Positions 45,571-54,962 of a stretch of DNA of 64,000 nt are shown here, piece by piece. Both the position numbers and the translations under genes were made by a program. The stretch's first letter is position 1; each line of letters begins with the position of its first letter. Source of the DNA: Aquidulcibacter paucihalophilus (GTDB taxonomy: Bacteria > Pseudomonadota > Alphaproteobacteria > Caulobacterales > Aquidulcibacteraceae); NCBI RefSeq assembly GCF_002105465.1, contig NZ_NCSQ01000173.1, forward strand, positions 50,933-114,932, given 5' to 3'. A model generated the notes under the pieces. That model saw only the letters and a program-made list of their open reading frames with translations, had not been told where the DNA came from and searched no databases.

Positions 45571-46014
45571 TTATTGCATGCACGCCCATGATCTGACTTC
45601 GGCTGCCCGCCAGCGATGGCGACTGCTTCCAAAATGGATTGGCTTTGGAAAGCCGATTTTCGAGTTTCTGGTTCGCTCCCAAATGGCCTTGCGTCCAAGT
45701 TTGAGATAAGCGCAGACCATGGCAGTCGTCCACCATTCGTCATTTTCCCAACCTGTCGCGCTCATGACTTTGGGCTGCGCCGGCTTCATGATTTCGCTTG
45801 TTGCATTTGTCTCTACAGGCGGATCTGATTGAAGGGTTGGCGTGTCGTTTGCTGCTGGCTCCGGCAGAGGTACCTCATCATTGGCGACGTCAATTGGTCG
45901 GGGCTCCGGCATTTGTGGAGTTGGTGGTAATCTTTGCTGGAGTGGTGGTGCCACCCACCCACCAAACATGTCCAATTGTGGACTGTTGGCTTTATCGGCT
46001 TTTCTCTTTGCCAT
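45571..46014 (-). CDS. AlpA-family / excisionase-like DNA-binding protein
   Basis: 147 residues, preceded by a strong AAGGAGATAGATC site. The first ~95 residues are Pro-rich and low complexity (PPLQQRLPPTPQMPEP). The C-terminus is a compact winged helix, WWTTAMVCAYLKLGRKAIWERTRNSKIGFPKPIHFGSSRHRWRAAEV, with the PKPI-G-R-W-AEV pattern of AlpA/MerR-like excisionases. AlpA regulators commonly control integrase or transfer genes of integrative elements. It is the distal gene of the transfer cluster. Confidence 0.8.
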   Translation of the reverse strand: MAKRKADKANSPQLDMFGGWVAPPLQQRLPPTPQMPEPRPIDVANDEVPLPEPAANDTPTLQSDPPVETNATSEIMKPAQPKVMSATGWENDEWWTTAMVCAYLKLGRKAIWERTRNSKIGFPKPIHFGSSRHRWRAAEVRSWACMQ

Positions 46015-46017
46015 GAT

Positions 46018-46665
46018 CTATCTCCTTCCTGTCGCCCGACACTGGTTGCGGTGACGAATGCCGCGACCAGCTGTCAGCGCGAGATAACAATCCACTGCAT
46101 CGCGGACGTAGTTTTGGGTTTCTGAAATATCTGGGACACGACCAAGGCGTGCGACACGATTTGGGCCGGCGTTATAGGCTGCAAGCGCTAGCCTCAGATC
46201 ACCAAACCTACCAATCTGGGCAGCCAGATAGCGCGCCCCTCCCCGCAGGTTTTCTTCCCCATCAAAGGCATCAGCGACGCCTAACTCTCGGGCTGTAGCC
46301 GGCATGAGTTGAGTGAGGCCACGCGCACCAACCGGACTTATAGCTCGAGTGTCGTAAGCACTCTCCACAATAACCAAGGCATGGAGAAGCTTGGGATCAA
46401 GGCCAGTCTCGGTCGCAATTCGCCGGATCAACGCATCAAGGGGCTGTCTGGCTGGCAATAATCTCACTTCGCCAAAATTGCGCATGGGATCCGTCCGGAC
46501 CTGGTCGGACTCTTGCTTGGGTTTGGTGCTATCGGCTGACTTGCGCTCCAGCGTAAGGCCAGGCTGTATGAATAAGCTACCGCCAGCTTGGCTCCAGTCC
46601 GGCGGATCAGCGAGCGCGGGCGTTGAAAACAAACTCAGCGCGATGATGAAGCTGCGGCCTACCAT
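46018..46665 (-). CDS. Lytic transglycosylase (SLT domain, VirB1-like)
   Basis: 215 residues with a signal peptide ending STPALA. The SLT core is LDPKLLHALVIVESAYDTRAISPVGARGLTQLMPATARELGV with the catalytic Glu in VIVESAYD, followed by NLRGGARYLAAQIGRFGDLRLALAAYNAGPNRV. It opens peptidoglycan so the type IV secretion channel can be assembled. It overlaps the TraF-type peptidase gene by 7 nt. Confidence 0.93.
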   Translation of the reverse strand: MVGRSFIIALSLFSTPALADPPDWSQAGGSLFIQPGLTLERKSADSTKPKQESDQVRTDPMRNFGEVRLLPARQPLDALIRRIATETGLDPKLLHALVIVESAYDTRAISPVGARGLTQLMPATARELGVADAFDGEENLRGGARYLAAQIGRFGDLRLALAAYNAGPNRVARLGRVPDISETQNYVRDAVDCYLALTAGRGIRHRNQCRATGRR

Positions 46666-47162
46666 GAGAGCACCTTCCGATAAGTACCTGACAGGGCTTG
46701 TCTCGAAACCGGTCCAAAGTAACGGCTATCAAAGCTTCCAGGGTGATCACCCAGAATGAATACTTCTTCGTTCGCGAGCTTAATACAACCTTTCCACTTA
46801 GGCAGGACATTGCCGCGTGTGTCTCGGGCTTTGGCTTGAAGTTGTTTGCCAGCGACTGTCAGGATATCTGCTTGTCGGCAAACTATATCGCCGGGCAATG
46901 CGGCAACCCGTTTTATAAGAAGCGTGTCGGCTGGATACCCAAGCTTGTCGACCAGATAGTCTTTTGCGCTCTTGTTCATAGGCATGGCGACAATTTCGTC
47001 GGCCTTTAAATCTGTTGCCTTGCCGACGCGAACATAGAGCCCCTTCTGCATGGAGGGTGTTTCATTGATGATGGCAGCCGGCGCGTTCAATTCTGGGCAC
47101 CAATTCTGTGCCAGTAAAAGGCCATTGGTTGCCACAAGTGCGATAAGGCTGGCGATCTTCAT
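46659..47162 (-). CDS. traF: Conjugative transfer signal peptidase TraF (S26 family)
   Basis: 167 residues with an N-terminal TM helix. The S26 features are SMQKGLYVRV, with the Ser near residue 38, and DTLLIKRVAALPGDIVCR, with the conserved Lys-Arg, followed by a late EEVFILGDHPGSFDSRYFGPV. In RP4-type systems TraF cleaves and cyclises the TrbC pilin; trbC is present at 55275. It overlaps trbI by 4 nt. Confidence 0.9.
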   Translation of the reverse strand: MKIASLIALVATNGLLLAQNWCPELNAPAAIINETPSMQKGLYVRVGKATDLKADEIVAMPMNKSAKDYLVDKLGYPADTLLIKRVAALPGDIVCRQADILTVAGKQLQAKARDTRGNVLPKWKGCIKLANEEVFILGDHPGSFDSRYFGPVSRQALSGTYRKVLSW

Positions 47163-48388
47163 GGTGTTGGCTCCAGGATCAGGTCTCGGGTCAGAAGCAC
47201 TTGGACCCGTGTTCCTTGGCGGACCCGAATGGTGGGTTTCACTTCCAATTCCCGGTCGACTATGCGGCCGCCAACACGGGCAGCTTCGATTGCTGCGGCA
47301 TCACCAACATCGCCCATTAGGCTCGTATCTTTGTTGCTGTCCCTGCGGGCAGCTTCGCCCAAGGTTGTTATAGCGCCGGCAAACAAAGTCGCGGTCAGAA
47401 GTTGCGGGATACGACGATCGACACGACCAGCAACACCCCCTGCGCCTTTCCCATCCACACCGGGTTCACGAGCCAGGGTAATCGAGCGACCATCTGGAAA
47501 GAGAAGACGTTCCCAAACCAGAAAGGCCCGACGTTCGCCATAAGTCTGATCACCATCAAACCGGCCCAGCAATCGTGACCCTTGCGGGATTAAGAGATAG
47601 CTACCTGTGACCGTATCAAAGACATTCTCGGTGACACTGGCGATCACGCGGCCTTCCCGCTCTGTATCAATGGCGGTCAATAAGGCTGCCGGAATAACAC
47701 TGCCTGCCTTCAATTCATAAGGCGACAAGGGCGTAAGCAATGCCCGGTCCCCATAGACGGCGTCATAATCCTTCTTGCGCTGAATAAGTTCTTGTTGCGG
47801 AATTGGTGTTGCTACGGGAGTAGCCGCTTGGGTTGGCGTGCTTGGCGTCTGGGGAAAAAACAAAGCCGACTGCTGCGCCTTTTGGGTCTCATTGGTACTT
47901 CCGTTTTGACGGGTCGTTTGGGCTGGCTGCCGCCGTGCGGGTTGGGTATTGTATATGGGTCTGTCCTCCATAATCACGCGCGGCTCATGGACAGGACCCG
48001 CATCTGGAGGAACAATTGGCGATGAGCTTGTGAGTGCTTCTTCACTGGGCAGGTTCGGAGCGCTCATGAGTTCAGCGTAAGTCGACGGGCCTTGGGATAG
48101 AATCTCCGCAGGCTGCACGGATCCACTTGGGGTCTCGCGTGCCTCTTCGGCCTGCTTCGCTCGAGCTTCGGCTTTGCCCATCGGACCAATCACAAAACTA
48201 TAGACCAGCGAAAGCGAGATGACACTGCCACAGAGAATGAAGACGCCACGCACGGCCGACTTATTGATCTGTTGAGTGGGCTTGGGAGCGACGCGCGCAT
48301 GCAGGGTCTGTCCGCCCGTCAATAGTTTTCCCAAGGTCGCCTCTTCTGCATCTTTTGGCTCTTTAATAACTCCATCTGGGGCTTTCAT
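47159..48388 (-). CDS. trbI: TrbI/VirB10 family conjugal transfer protein
   Basis: 409 residues from the ATG at 48388, preceded by GGAGATCTGCC; a longer upstream frame is a shadow within trbG. A cytoplasmic N-terminus leads into a TM helix (GVFILCGSVISLSLVYSFVI), a Pro/Gln-rich linker, and a VirB10 beta-barrel domain with LKAGSVIPAALLTAIDTEREGRVIASVTENVFDT and IPQGSRLLGRFDG. It spans inner and outer membranes in the type IV core complex. Confidence 0.93.
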   Translation of the reverse strand: MKAPDGVIKEPKDAEEATLGKLLTGGQTLHARVAPKPTQQINKSAVRGVFILCGSVISLSLVYSFVIGPMGKAEARAKQAEEARETPSGSVQPAEILSQGPSTYAELMSAPNLPSEEALTSSSPIVPPDAGPVHEPRVIMEDRPIYNTQPARRQPAQTTRQNGSTNETQKAQQSALFFPQTPSTPTQAATPVATPIPQQELIQRKKDYDAVYGDRALLTPLSPYELKAGSVIPAALLTAIDTEREGRVIASVTENVFDTVTGSYLLIPQGSRLLGRFDGDQTYGERRAFLVWERLLFPDGRSITLAREPGVDGKGAGGVAGRVDRRIPQLLTATLFAGAITTLGEAARRDSNKDTSLMGDVGDAAAIEAARVGGRIVDRELEVKPTIRVRQGTRVQVLLTRDLILEPTP

Positions 48389-49392
48389 GGCAGATCTCCT
48401 CTGCGCTCGATCTTCACAATCTGGGGACGCTCTCCACCAAGGCGCAGCTCGGCCTTCAAGAAGAGACGGTCGACGACATAAGAATTGCTTTGCTTGCGCC
48501 AATTGACGAGTTGAGCCTCGCCTCGCTCATTCAGGACAAACAGAGGCGGGGCTTCGGTCGTGCCAAGGCTCTCGGGAAAGGTGATAAAGGTCTGCCGGCC
48601 ATCATCATGGACTGACACGGGCGTCCACGCGGGTTTCCGCCATCCTGTCCGGATCCGATACGCTTCAGGACCATGGGCTTTGAGAATTGGTGCTGGTGTT
48701 GCGGGCTTTGGGCCTGTCTCGGCAGGCCCCACTGCCACCTGGCTTGCAGGGGCCTGGGGCATTGGGTGTGTCCAAGAAACCGCCGCATTAAAGGCCTCGC
48801 TCTCGTCAGAGGCTTTGAGCGCCAAAAGATAGACACGCCGGTTTGTGGTCACCACCATATTGGTGGCAAGGCCCGCCCGATAAGGCTTGATCAAAAGATG
48901 GGTCTGAGTGGTCTCGGCTTCGCCCGAAGTCGTATCACCAATCATCCAGCGCTCTGTATCGCCAGCCGCCTTGCTGATGATCTTTTCGCCGGGTTCCAGA
49001 CTGAGCGCGGTGATCCGCATCGGTGCGGTCCAGACTTCATAGACACGGCCTGGCTCATAGCCAAAAACTTGTGCCGCATTGACAAAGCCATCGGCTCGCG
49101 ACGGGGCTAAGGCTTCTGCGTTGGCTGCCCGGATAGCCGCTGGACCGACTTTGGGCGTGGGGGCAACTTGGGTTTGAACCGTGACTTGAGCTGTCCGGGC
49201 TTGGGGACGTCGTTTTGTGCTCTTGGCCTTTTTGGGAACGTGAGAACGCGCTGTGTTATGAGCCTCGCTTGAGCGGGCTTTGGCACCTGCTTCACTTGGA
49301 ACAGCCAGCGGCAAGGACAGGGTCAGAAGCAAGGCCAAGCCGGTTGCACAGGCTGTGGCCCTGCCCGTGATCATTGAGCGTCGAGTGTCCAT
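48385..49392 (-). CDS. trbG: TrbG/VirB9 family conjugal transfer protein
   Basis: 335 residues from the ATG at 49392 (after GAGGACATCTC). A second candidate start at 49374 overlaps the trbF stop as ATGA and would give 329 residues; both precede the same signal peptide (GLALLLTLSLPLAVPSEAGA). The body matches VirB9/CagX: YEPGRVYEVWTAPMRITALSLEPGEKI, HLLIKPYRAGLATNMVVTTNRRVYLL, and TFITFPESLGTTEAPPLFVLNERGEAQLVNWR. Periplasmic ring component. It overlaps trbI by 4 nt. Confidence 0.93.
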   Translation of the reverse strand: MDTRRSMITGRATACATGLALLLTLSLPLAVPSEAGAKARSSEAHNTARSHVPKKAKSTKRRPQARTAQVTVQTQVAPTPKVGPAAIRAANAEALAPSRADGFVNAAQVFGYEPGRVYEVWTAPMRITALSLEPGEKIISKAAGDTERWMIGDTTSGEAETTQTHLLIKPYRAGLATNMVVTTNRRVYLLALKASDESEAFNAAVSWTHPMPQAPASQVAVGPAETGPKPATPAPILKAHGPEAYRIRTGWRKPAWTPVSVHDDGRQTFITFPESLGTTEAPPLFVLNERGEAQLVNWRKQSNSYVVDRLFLKAELRLGGERPQIVKIERRGDLP

Positions 49393-50066
49393 GAGATGTC
49401 CTCGATTTTGATGCCAAGTGGATTTTTCATAAGCTCTGCCTCCGAGCGGGGTGGCTCGAAGCGAACGGTCACGAGCGCGCGCCAGCGTTCGGCTCCGCCG
49501 CTCATGCCATTGGTGAATTTCTCTTCCCGCCACTGAATGTCGAACGTCTTCTCAGAACGCGCGACGACATTGAGAATGCTGACCGCGATCGCTTCACGAC
49601 CTGCATTGGCGAACGGATCATGTTCTTGCGCCCATGCATTGAGATAAGCGGCAGACTTAGGCGTGGTAAAATCATAGGCCCGCATGAAGTTCTGACGGAT
49701 CAGGACTGGATCGACACTTCTTCCGCGAACATCGGCGATCCAGCGCGACAGCGCAAAAGAGACCTGAGCCTCATTGGGTCGATAAGTCTGATCAAGGGCT
49801 GTGATCTTCTGGGTCTGGCCCCAGCTTGAAACCTCGACAATGAATGGTTTGACGACCGAACGTTGCGCTTGAACCCACCAGCCAGCGCCTAGGAAGCCTG
49901 CAAAGATAAGCGTCCCGAAAGCCATGTTCCGCCAATTACGAGCATGGGAGAGCGTTAGACCCATGCGGTCATCCCAAACCTGGCCTGCCCGCTGATAGGG
50001 CGTGGCTATTGGCGTCGCTGACAGGGCTTGAGTGCCGACTGGCTTTGGCTTGAAGAAAGCATGCAT
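49371..50066 (-). CDS. trbF: TrbF/VirB8 family conjugal transfer protein
   Basis: 231 residues. A short cytoplasmic N-terminus contains TPYQRAGQVWDDRMG, followed by one TM helix (MAFGTLIFAGFLGAGWWV). The VirB8 periplasmic fold has VVKPFIVEVSSWGQTQKI and QVSFALSRWIADVRGRSVDPVLIRQNFMRAYDF. A scaffold linking the inner membrane parts of the secretion channel. It begins 2 nt after the trbL stop. Confidence 0.93.
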   Translation of the reverse strand: MHAFFKPKPVGTQALSATPIATPYQRAGQVWDDRMGLTLSHARNWRNMAFGTLIFAGFLGAGWWVQAQRSVVKPFIVEVSSWGQTQKITALDQTYRPNEAQVSFALSRWIADVRGRSVDPVLIRQNFMRAYDFTTPKSAAYLNAWAQEHDPFANAGREAIAVSILNVVARSEKTFDIQWREEKFTNGMSGGAERWRALVTVRFEPPRSEAELMKNPLGIKIEDISWTLDAQ

Positions 50067-50068
50067 GT

Positions 50069-51628
50069 TTAGTCCTCCTCACGGATGGATGGGCTCAAGG
50101 AACCCGAGTTTTCGTTAGCTGGTAGAAGCTGGCGCGCCGTATTGGCGGCAAAGAAGGCATTGAAGGCGCGCGCTTTAGGCGTTCTTGCCTCATAGGCCGG
50201 AAAGCGGTGATAGCGCGACGCAGAATCTGTTGGGCTGGGTGGACTAGAAGCAGAGCTTGCTGAAGTCGCAGGCGCGGTGGCACCGCCCGAGATCGCCTCG
50301 CGCTTACCCTCATTGGGGTATAACTCTTGGATATTACCTGAACTCGCCGGTAAGTTTTTACCCCTTTTGGGGTATGAATTTGGACCAGCGTCATCATCAT
50401 TCTTACCCCTTTTGGGGTAAGTCTCAGCGCCTTTGTCGAAACCAAACGCTTCTTGACCTGAATTCCTACCCCCAACGGATGAAGTCTCAGAGTAATTACC
50501 TGCAGTCCCAGTTGGTGATCCTCCATCGGATACTGATGAGCCTGTGCCATTAGCTGATCCTTGAGATGGCCGAGATGCCGGCGATGTTGAAGTTGCCGAC
50601 GATGGAGTTGATGGCGGCGTTCCAGGCGGGTTCGAGCCACCACTTGGACCTGTGCTAGGACCTGGTCCGGGGGGCTTGCCTGCTGCGGCACCCGCTGCTG
50701 CCCTCGCACTTGTGGCAATCTGGGCGGCAGCACCAGCACCCGCGGCCCCCGCAGCCATGGTCCCAGCAATGGCAGCCCCGCCTGCTGCGCCTACCGCTAG
50801 CGCTCCGACACTCAGCGCCCCTGCCCCAAGGGCTGGACCGCCCGAGACAAGGGCAGCAGCCAGATTGGGCGCAAAGAGCGAGAGCATTGCCAGAATGATG
50901 GCGGCCGTCAGAATGGTGAGCGCTTCATAGATGTCAGGCTCAGGACTTGGCATTAACTGGGCAAAGATGGTCTGCGCGCCAGAGACCACAATTGCAAGCG
51001 CTAGCACTTTAAGGCCAGCTGCGACGACATAGCCAAGGGGACGTTCGGCCATAAAGCTTGTTTTCGAAAAGATGCCAAAGGGCAGCAGGATAAAGCCGCC
51101 CAAGGTGACGATCTTGAACTCTAGAAGCGTGACGATGATCTGAAGGGCCAGGACCGAAAAGGCGACCATGATCCCGAGCATGGAAACCCCAATCAGGATG
51201 GCATCAACAAGATTGCCGATCACATCAAGCGGGTTCTCGGTCACAGTTGGGGCATCGCCGATTGCTTTGACGATCTCCCAACCGGTCTCAATCACGGCTC
51301 CTGGATTTAAGAAGTCAGCGGCACTGATCGAGCCACCACCAGCCGTCAGTCCAATCTGCATGAAGCCCGCAAAAATGGTCTCCGAAAGGCCCTGCCAATC
51401 ATTGATGATATAAGCAAAGGCGCCAATCACGAGGATCTTTGAAAAGGCTCCTGCCAGGACATCGCGATTAGAAGAGATAGCCCATTGAAGGCCGGTCAGA
51501 GCGACAACCAGACCAATCATCAGCCCAAAGATTCCATTGACGGGTCCAGCAAGGCTCGAAAAGCCTGCCGTGATGGTGCTTGAAAACACCGTCATCAGAT
51601 CATTGGCAGTTTGGGATGAGACAGCCAT
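50069..51628 (-). CDS. trbL: TrbL/VirB6 family conjugal transfer protein
   Basis: 519 residues from the ATG at 51628 (MAVSSQTANDLM); the longer upstream frame crosses into trbJ. About six TM helices in residues 30-300 include VNGIFGLMIGLVVALTGLQW and VISLLFAPNLAAALV-like segments, as in polytopic VirB6 proteins. The C-terminal ~220 residues are low complexity, Ala/Gly-rich then Ser/Pro/Gly-rich. They carry a repeated YPKRGK/YPNEGK motif encoded by palindromes (see 50314-50420). Inner membrane channel component. Confidence 0.92.
   Translation of the reverse strand: MAVSSQTANDLMTVFSSTITAGFSSLAGPVNGIFGLMIGLVVALTGLQWAISSNRDVLAGAFSKILVIGAFAYIINDWQGLSETIFAGFMQIGLTAGGGSISAADFLNPGAVIETGWEIVKAIGDAPTVTENPLDVIGNLVDAILIGVSMLGIMVAFSVLALQIIVTLLEFKIVTLGGFILLPFGIFSKTSFMAERPLGYVVAAGLKVLALAIVVSGAQTIFAQLMPSPEPDIYEALTILTAAIILAMLSLFAPNLAAALVSGGPALGAGALSVGALAVGAAGGAAIAGTMAAGAAGAGAAAQIATSARAAAGAAAGKPPGPGPSTGPSGGSNPPGTPPSTPSSATSTSPASRPSQGSANGTGSSVSDGGSPTGTAGNYSETSSVGGRNSGQEAFGFDKGAETYPKRGKNDDDAGPNSYPKRGKNLPASSGNIQELYPNEGKREAISGGATAPATSASSASSPPSPTDSASRYHRFPAYEARTPKARAFNAFFAANTARQLLPANENSGSLSPSIREED
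50314..50420. repeat. Three in-frame palindromic repeats inside trbL
   Basis: TACCCCTTTTGGGGTA at 50359-50374, TTACCCCTTTTGGGGTAA at 50403-50420 (perfect stem, TTTT loop), and a decayed copy TTACCCTCATTGGGGTA at 50314-50330. Each encodes YPKRGK or YPNEGK on the minus strand. The identical bases across copies exceed what the protein motif requires, so the unit may be selected as DNA or RNA. Confidence 0.75.
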
Positions 51629-51638
51629 GATAAGAACC

Positions 51639-52385
51639 CTACTGACGCGCGTTAGGCAAAGGATTGAAGGCTGGCGCTTTTGGCTTTTGCGCTTTCCGCG
51701 CCCATTGGGCACGGCGAGCCGCAATCGCTTCTTGCTTGCTGGCGGCGCGCTCAGCTGCCTCTTGAGCCGCTAAGCGAGACTGAGCTGCCATCAAGGCTTG
51801 CAGCCCTTCGAGTTGTTCAGAAAGCACGCCGAGCGCTTGAACCGAAGATTGGATTGCCCCTGTCTCCCCTTCTGCATCACGTGAGGCCGCCAGTGCCCCA
51901 CGCATACGCGCAGCCCGATTGGGTCGCGAGGATTCAAGGTTTGCGGCAATTTGGGCGAGATCTTGGGCCGTCAGACGAGAAAGTTCAATGCGGCGGGCGG
52001 CGGCCTCAAGACGTGCCATGGCAGAGCGCGCCGCAGCATTTTCTGGATAAAGTTCTGAGAATTGCCGATCCAGACCGCGCACGGTTGTGGCTAGGCCCCG
52101 TGCCTGTTGACCCAGATCATCCAAGGCCCGCATGGCCTGCCCAATCTCACCCGAATGATCGTATGGGCTTTTAGAAAGCGAGCGAATTTGGGCGGTGAGT
52201 TGATCTGTCTGTATACGGATTTGTTCTAAGGCACGGGCTGCTTGGAGTACATTTTGGATATGATTGGTGGGGTCATAGACCACAGCTGCATGAGCCAGTT
52301 TTGGAACAACAACGACTGGCGCTGCGATCAGGAGCGCGAGTGCTGATGCGGCAGCAGCAAAGGGGAGATTTTTATTGCGCGGCAT
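51639..52385 (-). CDS. trbJ: TrbJ/VirB5 family conjugal transfer protein
   Basis: 248 residues with a signal peptide (AAAASALALLIAAPVVVVPKLAHA). VVYDPTNHIQNVLQAARALEQIRIQTDQLTAQIRSL is the classic TrbJ start of the mature protein, and the rest is largely helical with Arg/Ala-rich coiled regions. Minor pilus or adhesion component. The start overlaps the trbE stop by 14 nt. A TrbK-type entry-exclusion lipoprotein, often found next to trbJ, is not seen. Confidence 0.9.
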   Translation of the reverse strand: MPRNKNLPFAAAASALALLIAAPVVVVPKLAHAAVVYDPTNHIQNVLQAARALEQIRIQTDQLTAQIRSLSKSPYDHSGEIGQAMRALDDLGQQARGLATTVRGLDRQFSELYPENAAARSAMARLEAAARRIELSRLTAQDLAQIAANLESSRPNRAARMRGALAASRDAEGETGAIQSSVQALGVLSEQLEGLQALMAAQSRLAAQEAAERAASKQEAIAARRAQWARKAQKPKAPAFNPLPNARQ

Positions 52386-54894
52386 TTATCGGCCCTCCGA
52401 GATTTAAGGGGGTTGCGTCATTGGCGATGGCTTGGATCAGCTCAGATGCGGTAAAGTCGTTGGCGGCTTCAGGATGGACCGCGAGCGCATCAAAGAGGCC
52501 TTGGACACCCCGAAAGCCTTTGGCTTCAAGGAAGGCCCGGACAAAGGCATCGGGCGTTTGTTGGGTCTTGATGCTTTCCTCGACCTGATCGATCAGCTTT
52601 TGATCTTCCGGACTGGACGCCCCACAGATGGCTAACACCGCGCCTCTCAAGCGCAGATCAAACATGCGCCTGCCGCGGGGTTGGCGGATATAATAGGACC
52701 GCTTTGGGGCAGCAAACGCGAGGAGTTCCAACTGACGCTTATTGAGCCCGAAGAGCCGGTAAAGGTCAGCGCTGGCGGGCTCTAAAGCGCGCGGGCTGGG
52801 CAAGAAGATATGGGTTGGACAGCTCTCAATCAGCGTCGTCGCAATCGGCGAATTGACCACATCGTCCAAGCTTTGCGTGGCAAAAACGACTGCGACATTT
52901 TTCTTCCGAAGTGTCTTAAGCCATTCACGCATTTTGGCGGCAAAGCCGGTGTCGCCCAAAAAGAGCCAAGCTTCATCGAGAACAAGAAGTGTAGGCGCTC
53001 CATCGAGGCTTGCCTCAATTTCATGGAACAAGGCTGTCAACACTGGTCCAATGGCACTTGGGGTCGCCATCAGATCTTCGCACTCAAACGTCTCAAAAAA
53101 GCCTGGGGCATCCGGGACGTCGGCCGCATCGAGTAGCGCCCCATGGGGACCCTTGAGCGTGAAGGGCTCAAGCGCTGCGCTAATATCGCGCGCCTGGCAA
53201 AGGGCCGAGAAGATCGAGAGTGTCCGTTGGGATCTTGGCGCTTCAGCAAGGCTAGACAATGCTGCCCAAATCTCCTCTCGGTGTTTTGGCGTTATCCTTA
53301 TGCCAGCTGCCGATGCTGTCTCTGCCAACCATTCTGAAGCCCATGCCTTTTCGGTCGGCTCATCAATGCGGGCTAATGGTTGGAGGGCATAAGGCGCGTT
53401 TGGACCCAAACCATGCCAGCTTCCACCAGCACAAAGGGTGGCAGCGCGCGCGGACTTGCCTTTATCGAAAAAGATGATGCGGGCTTTTGGATAGCGCAGC
53501 CATTGCAGCGCCATGAACGATAGGAGGGCAGACTTACCTGACCCCGTGGGACCCACAACCATCGTGTGGCCAACATCACCAACATGCAAGCTCAAGCGAA
53601 AGGGTGTGGCCCCTGAAGTCTCCGCAATCAATAAGGGTGGGCCCTGCAAATGGGCATCTTCTGAGGGTCCGGCCCAGACCGCCGAGATTGGCAAGAGATC
53701 GCATAGATTAAGCGTCGACAGCATGGGTCGGCGCACATCGGCATAGGGTTCGCCTGGAATGGATCCAAGCCATGCTTCAACCGCATTGAGGTCTTCGGTC
53801 CTAGCCACGAACCCTTGCGCATTAAGGACAGCTTCAATGGCTCTGGCCTTTTCCGCCACCCTGCCCTCATGGGCATCAAGGACGGTGATTGTGAGTGTTA
53901 GCCAGCCGTAGGCACAGACTTCGGCACCAAGTGCTTCAAGGGCGCCATCACATTCATCCGCCTTGACCTGCGCATCACGGTCGAGAAGGGGAACATCTTC
54001 TTTCGTAATGGCTTCGCGCAGAAGCGTCCCCATCCCCTTGCGCTTGGCAAACCAGCGCTTTCTCAGGCGGAGGAGCTCTGCCTCTGCATCAGCCTTATCC
54101 AGACCAATCCAGCGCGCCACCCAGCGATAGGAGAAAGGTAATTGGCCAAGGCCATCCAAGAGACCTGGCAAGGTCCGACTGGGAAAGGAGCGTACACTGA
54201 TGACGCGCAAATGCTGATCACCAAGCTTTGGGGCAAGCCCACCATAAAGGGCCGTGTCAGCCAATTGGGCATCCAAGAAGACCGGTATCTCAGGGACTAA
54301 GACCGGATGGTCTTTGGGGCTGATGGTGGCGTGAAGATAGGTCAGCAACACTTCATCAGTCATGAGGCGCGCTTCGGGTAGACCATCGGCCATGAGGTCG
54401 ACGAGGATCCTGATCTCGCGCTCGAACAGCGCTAAACTCTCGTGCCAATCACGTGTATCCCTAGAGCGATTTTGAAAGAGGAAGGCTTCAGCCTTGCGAA
54501 CATCATCAGCTGGCGGCAACCACGTAAAAGTCGCAAAATGATCGGTCTCAAAAGCTGATCCGGCTTGTTCAAAATGAGCCTTGCGCTCCTCATCAATGAG
54601 GCAGGCAGCAGGATTGATAGGGGATTGGTCTGGATAGGGATCAGCCTGTCTGCGCCTTGCCTCCATATGAAGACACCAGCCCGTTCCCAAGCGCTTCAAC
54701 ATATTACTGAGCCTGGCCCGCACCGCCATCAGTTCTTCTGGCGTTGAGCTTTCAAGATCAGGCCCACGAAATTTCACGCAGGCTGAAAAGCTTCCATCCT
54801 TATTGAGGAGCACGCCCGGTGCCACCAAGGCAGCCCACGGCAAATGGTCAGCCAACGTGATGGGTTTCTGGCGGAATTCATCGAGAAAGCGCAT
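52372..54894 (-). CDS. trbE: TrbE/VirB4 family conjugal transfer ATPase
   Basis: 840 residues. It starts MRFLDEFRQKPITLADHLPW, with a CagE/VirB4 N-terminal domain. Walker A is VVGPTGSGKSALLSFMALQW (about residue 445) and Walker B is LLVLDEAWLFLGDTGFAAKM (about 636), followed by VAVVFATQSLDDVVNS. It powers pilus assembly and substrate transfer at the inner membrane. Length and motif order are normal for the family. Confidence 0.96.
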   Translation of the reverse strand: MRFLDEFRQKPITLADHLPWAALVAPGVLLNKDGSFSACVKFRGPDLESSTPEELMAVRARLSNMLKRLGTGWCLHMEARRRQADPYPDQSPINPAACLIDEERKAHFEQAGSAFETDHFATFTWLPPADDVRKAEAFLFQNRSRDTRDWHESLALFEREIRILVDLMADGLPEARLMTDEVLLTYLHATISPKDHPVLVPEIPVFLDAQLADTALYGGLAPKLGDQHLRVISVRSFPSRTLPGLLDGLGQLPFSYRWVARWIGLDKADAEAELLRLRKRWFAKRKGMGTLLREAITKEDVPLLDRDAQVKADECDGALEALGAEVCAYGWLTLTITVLDAHEGRVAEKARAIEAVLNAQGFVARTEDLNAVEAWLGSIPGEPYADVRRPMLSTLNLCDLLPISAVWAGPSEDAHLQGPPLLIAETSGATPFRLSLHVGDVGHTMVVGPTGSGKSALLSFMALQWLRYPKARIIFFDKGKSARAATLCAGGSWHGLGPNAPYALQPLARIDEPTEKAWASEWLAETASAAGIRITPKHREEIWAALSSLAEAPRSQRTLSIFSALCQARDISAALEPFTLKGPHGALLDAADVPDAPGFFETFECEDLMATPSAIGPVLTALFHEIEASLDGAPTLLVLDEAWLFLGDTGFAAKMREWLKTLRKKNVAVVFATQSLDDVVNSPIATTLIESCPTHIFLPSPRALEPASADLYRLFGLNKRQLELLAFAAPKRSYYIRQPRGRRMFDLRLRGAVLAICGASSPEDQKLIDQVEESIKTQQTPDAFVRAFLEAKGFRGVQGLFDALAVHPEAANDFTASELIQAIANDATPLNLGGPINAAQ

Positions 54895-54962
54895 GGGATA
54901 TCACTCCCGGACGCGACCGCGTCCATGGCAGATTAAACATTGAAAGGAAGATGGCTGGAGCT

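Noticed and set aside
45456..45743. A 95-residue frame overlapping the start of the AlpA-type gene region
   Set aside because: It overlaps a well-supported gene in another frame, shows no motif and has no ribosome site.
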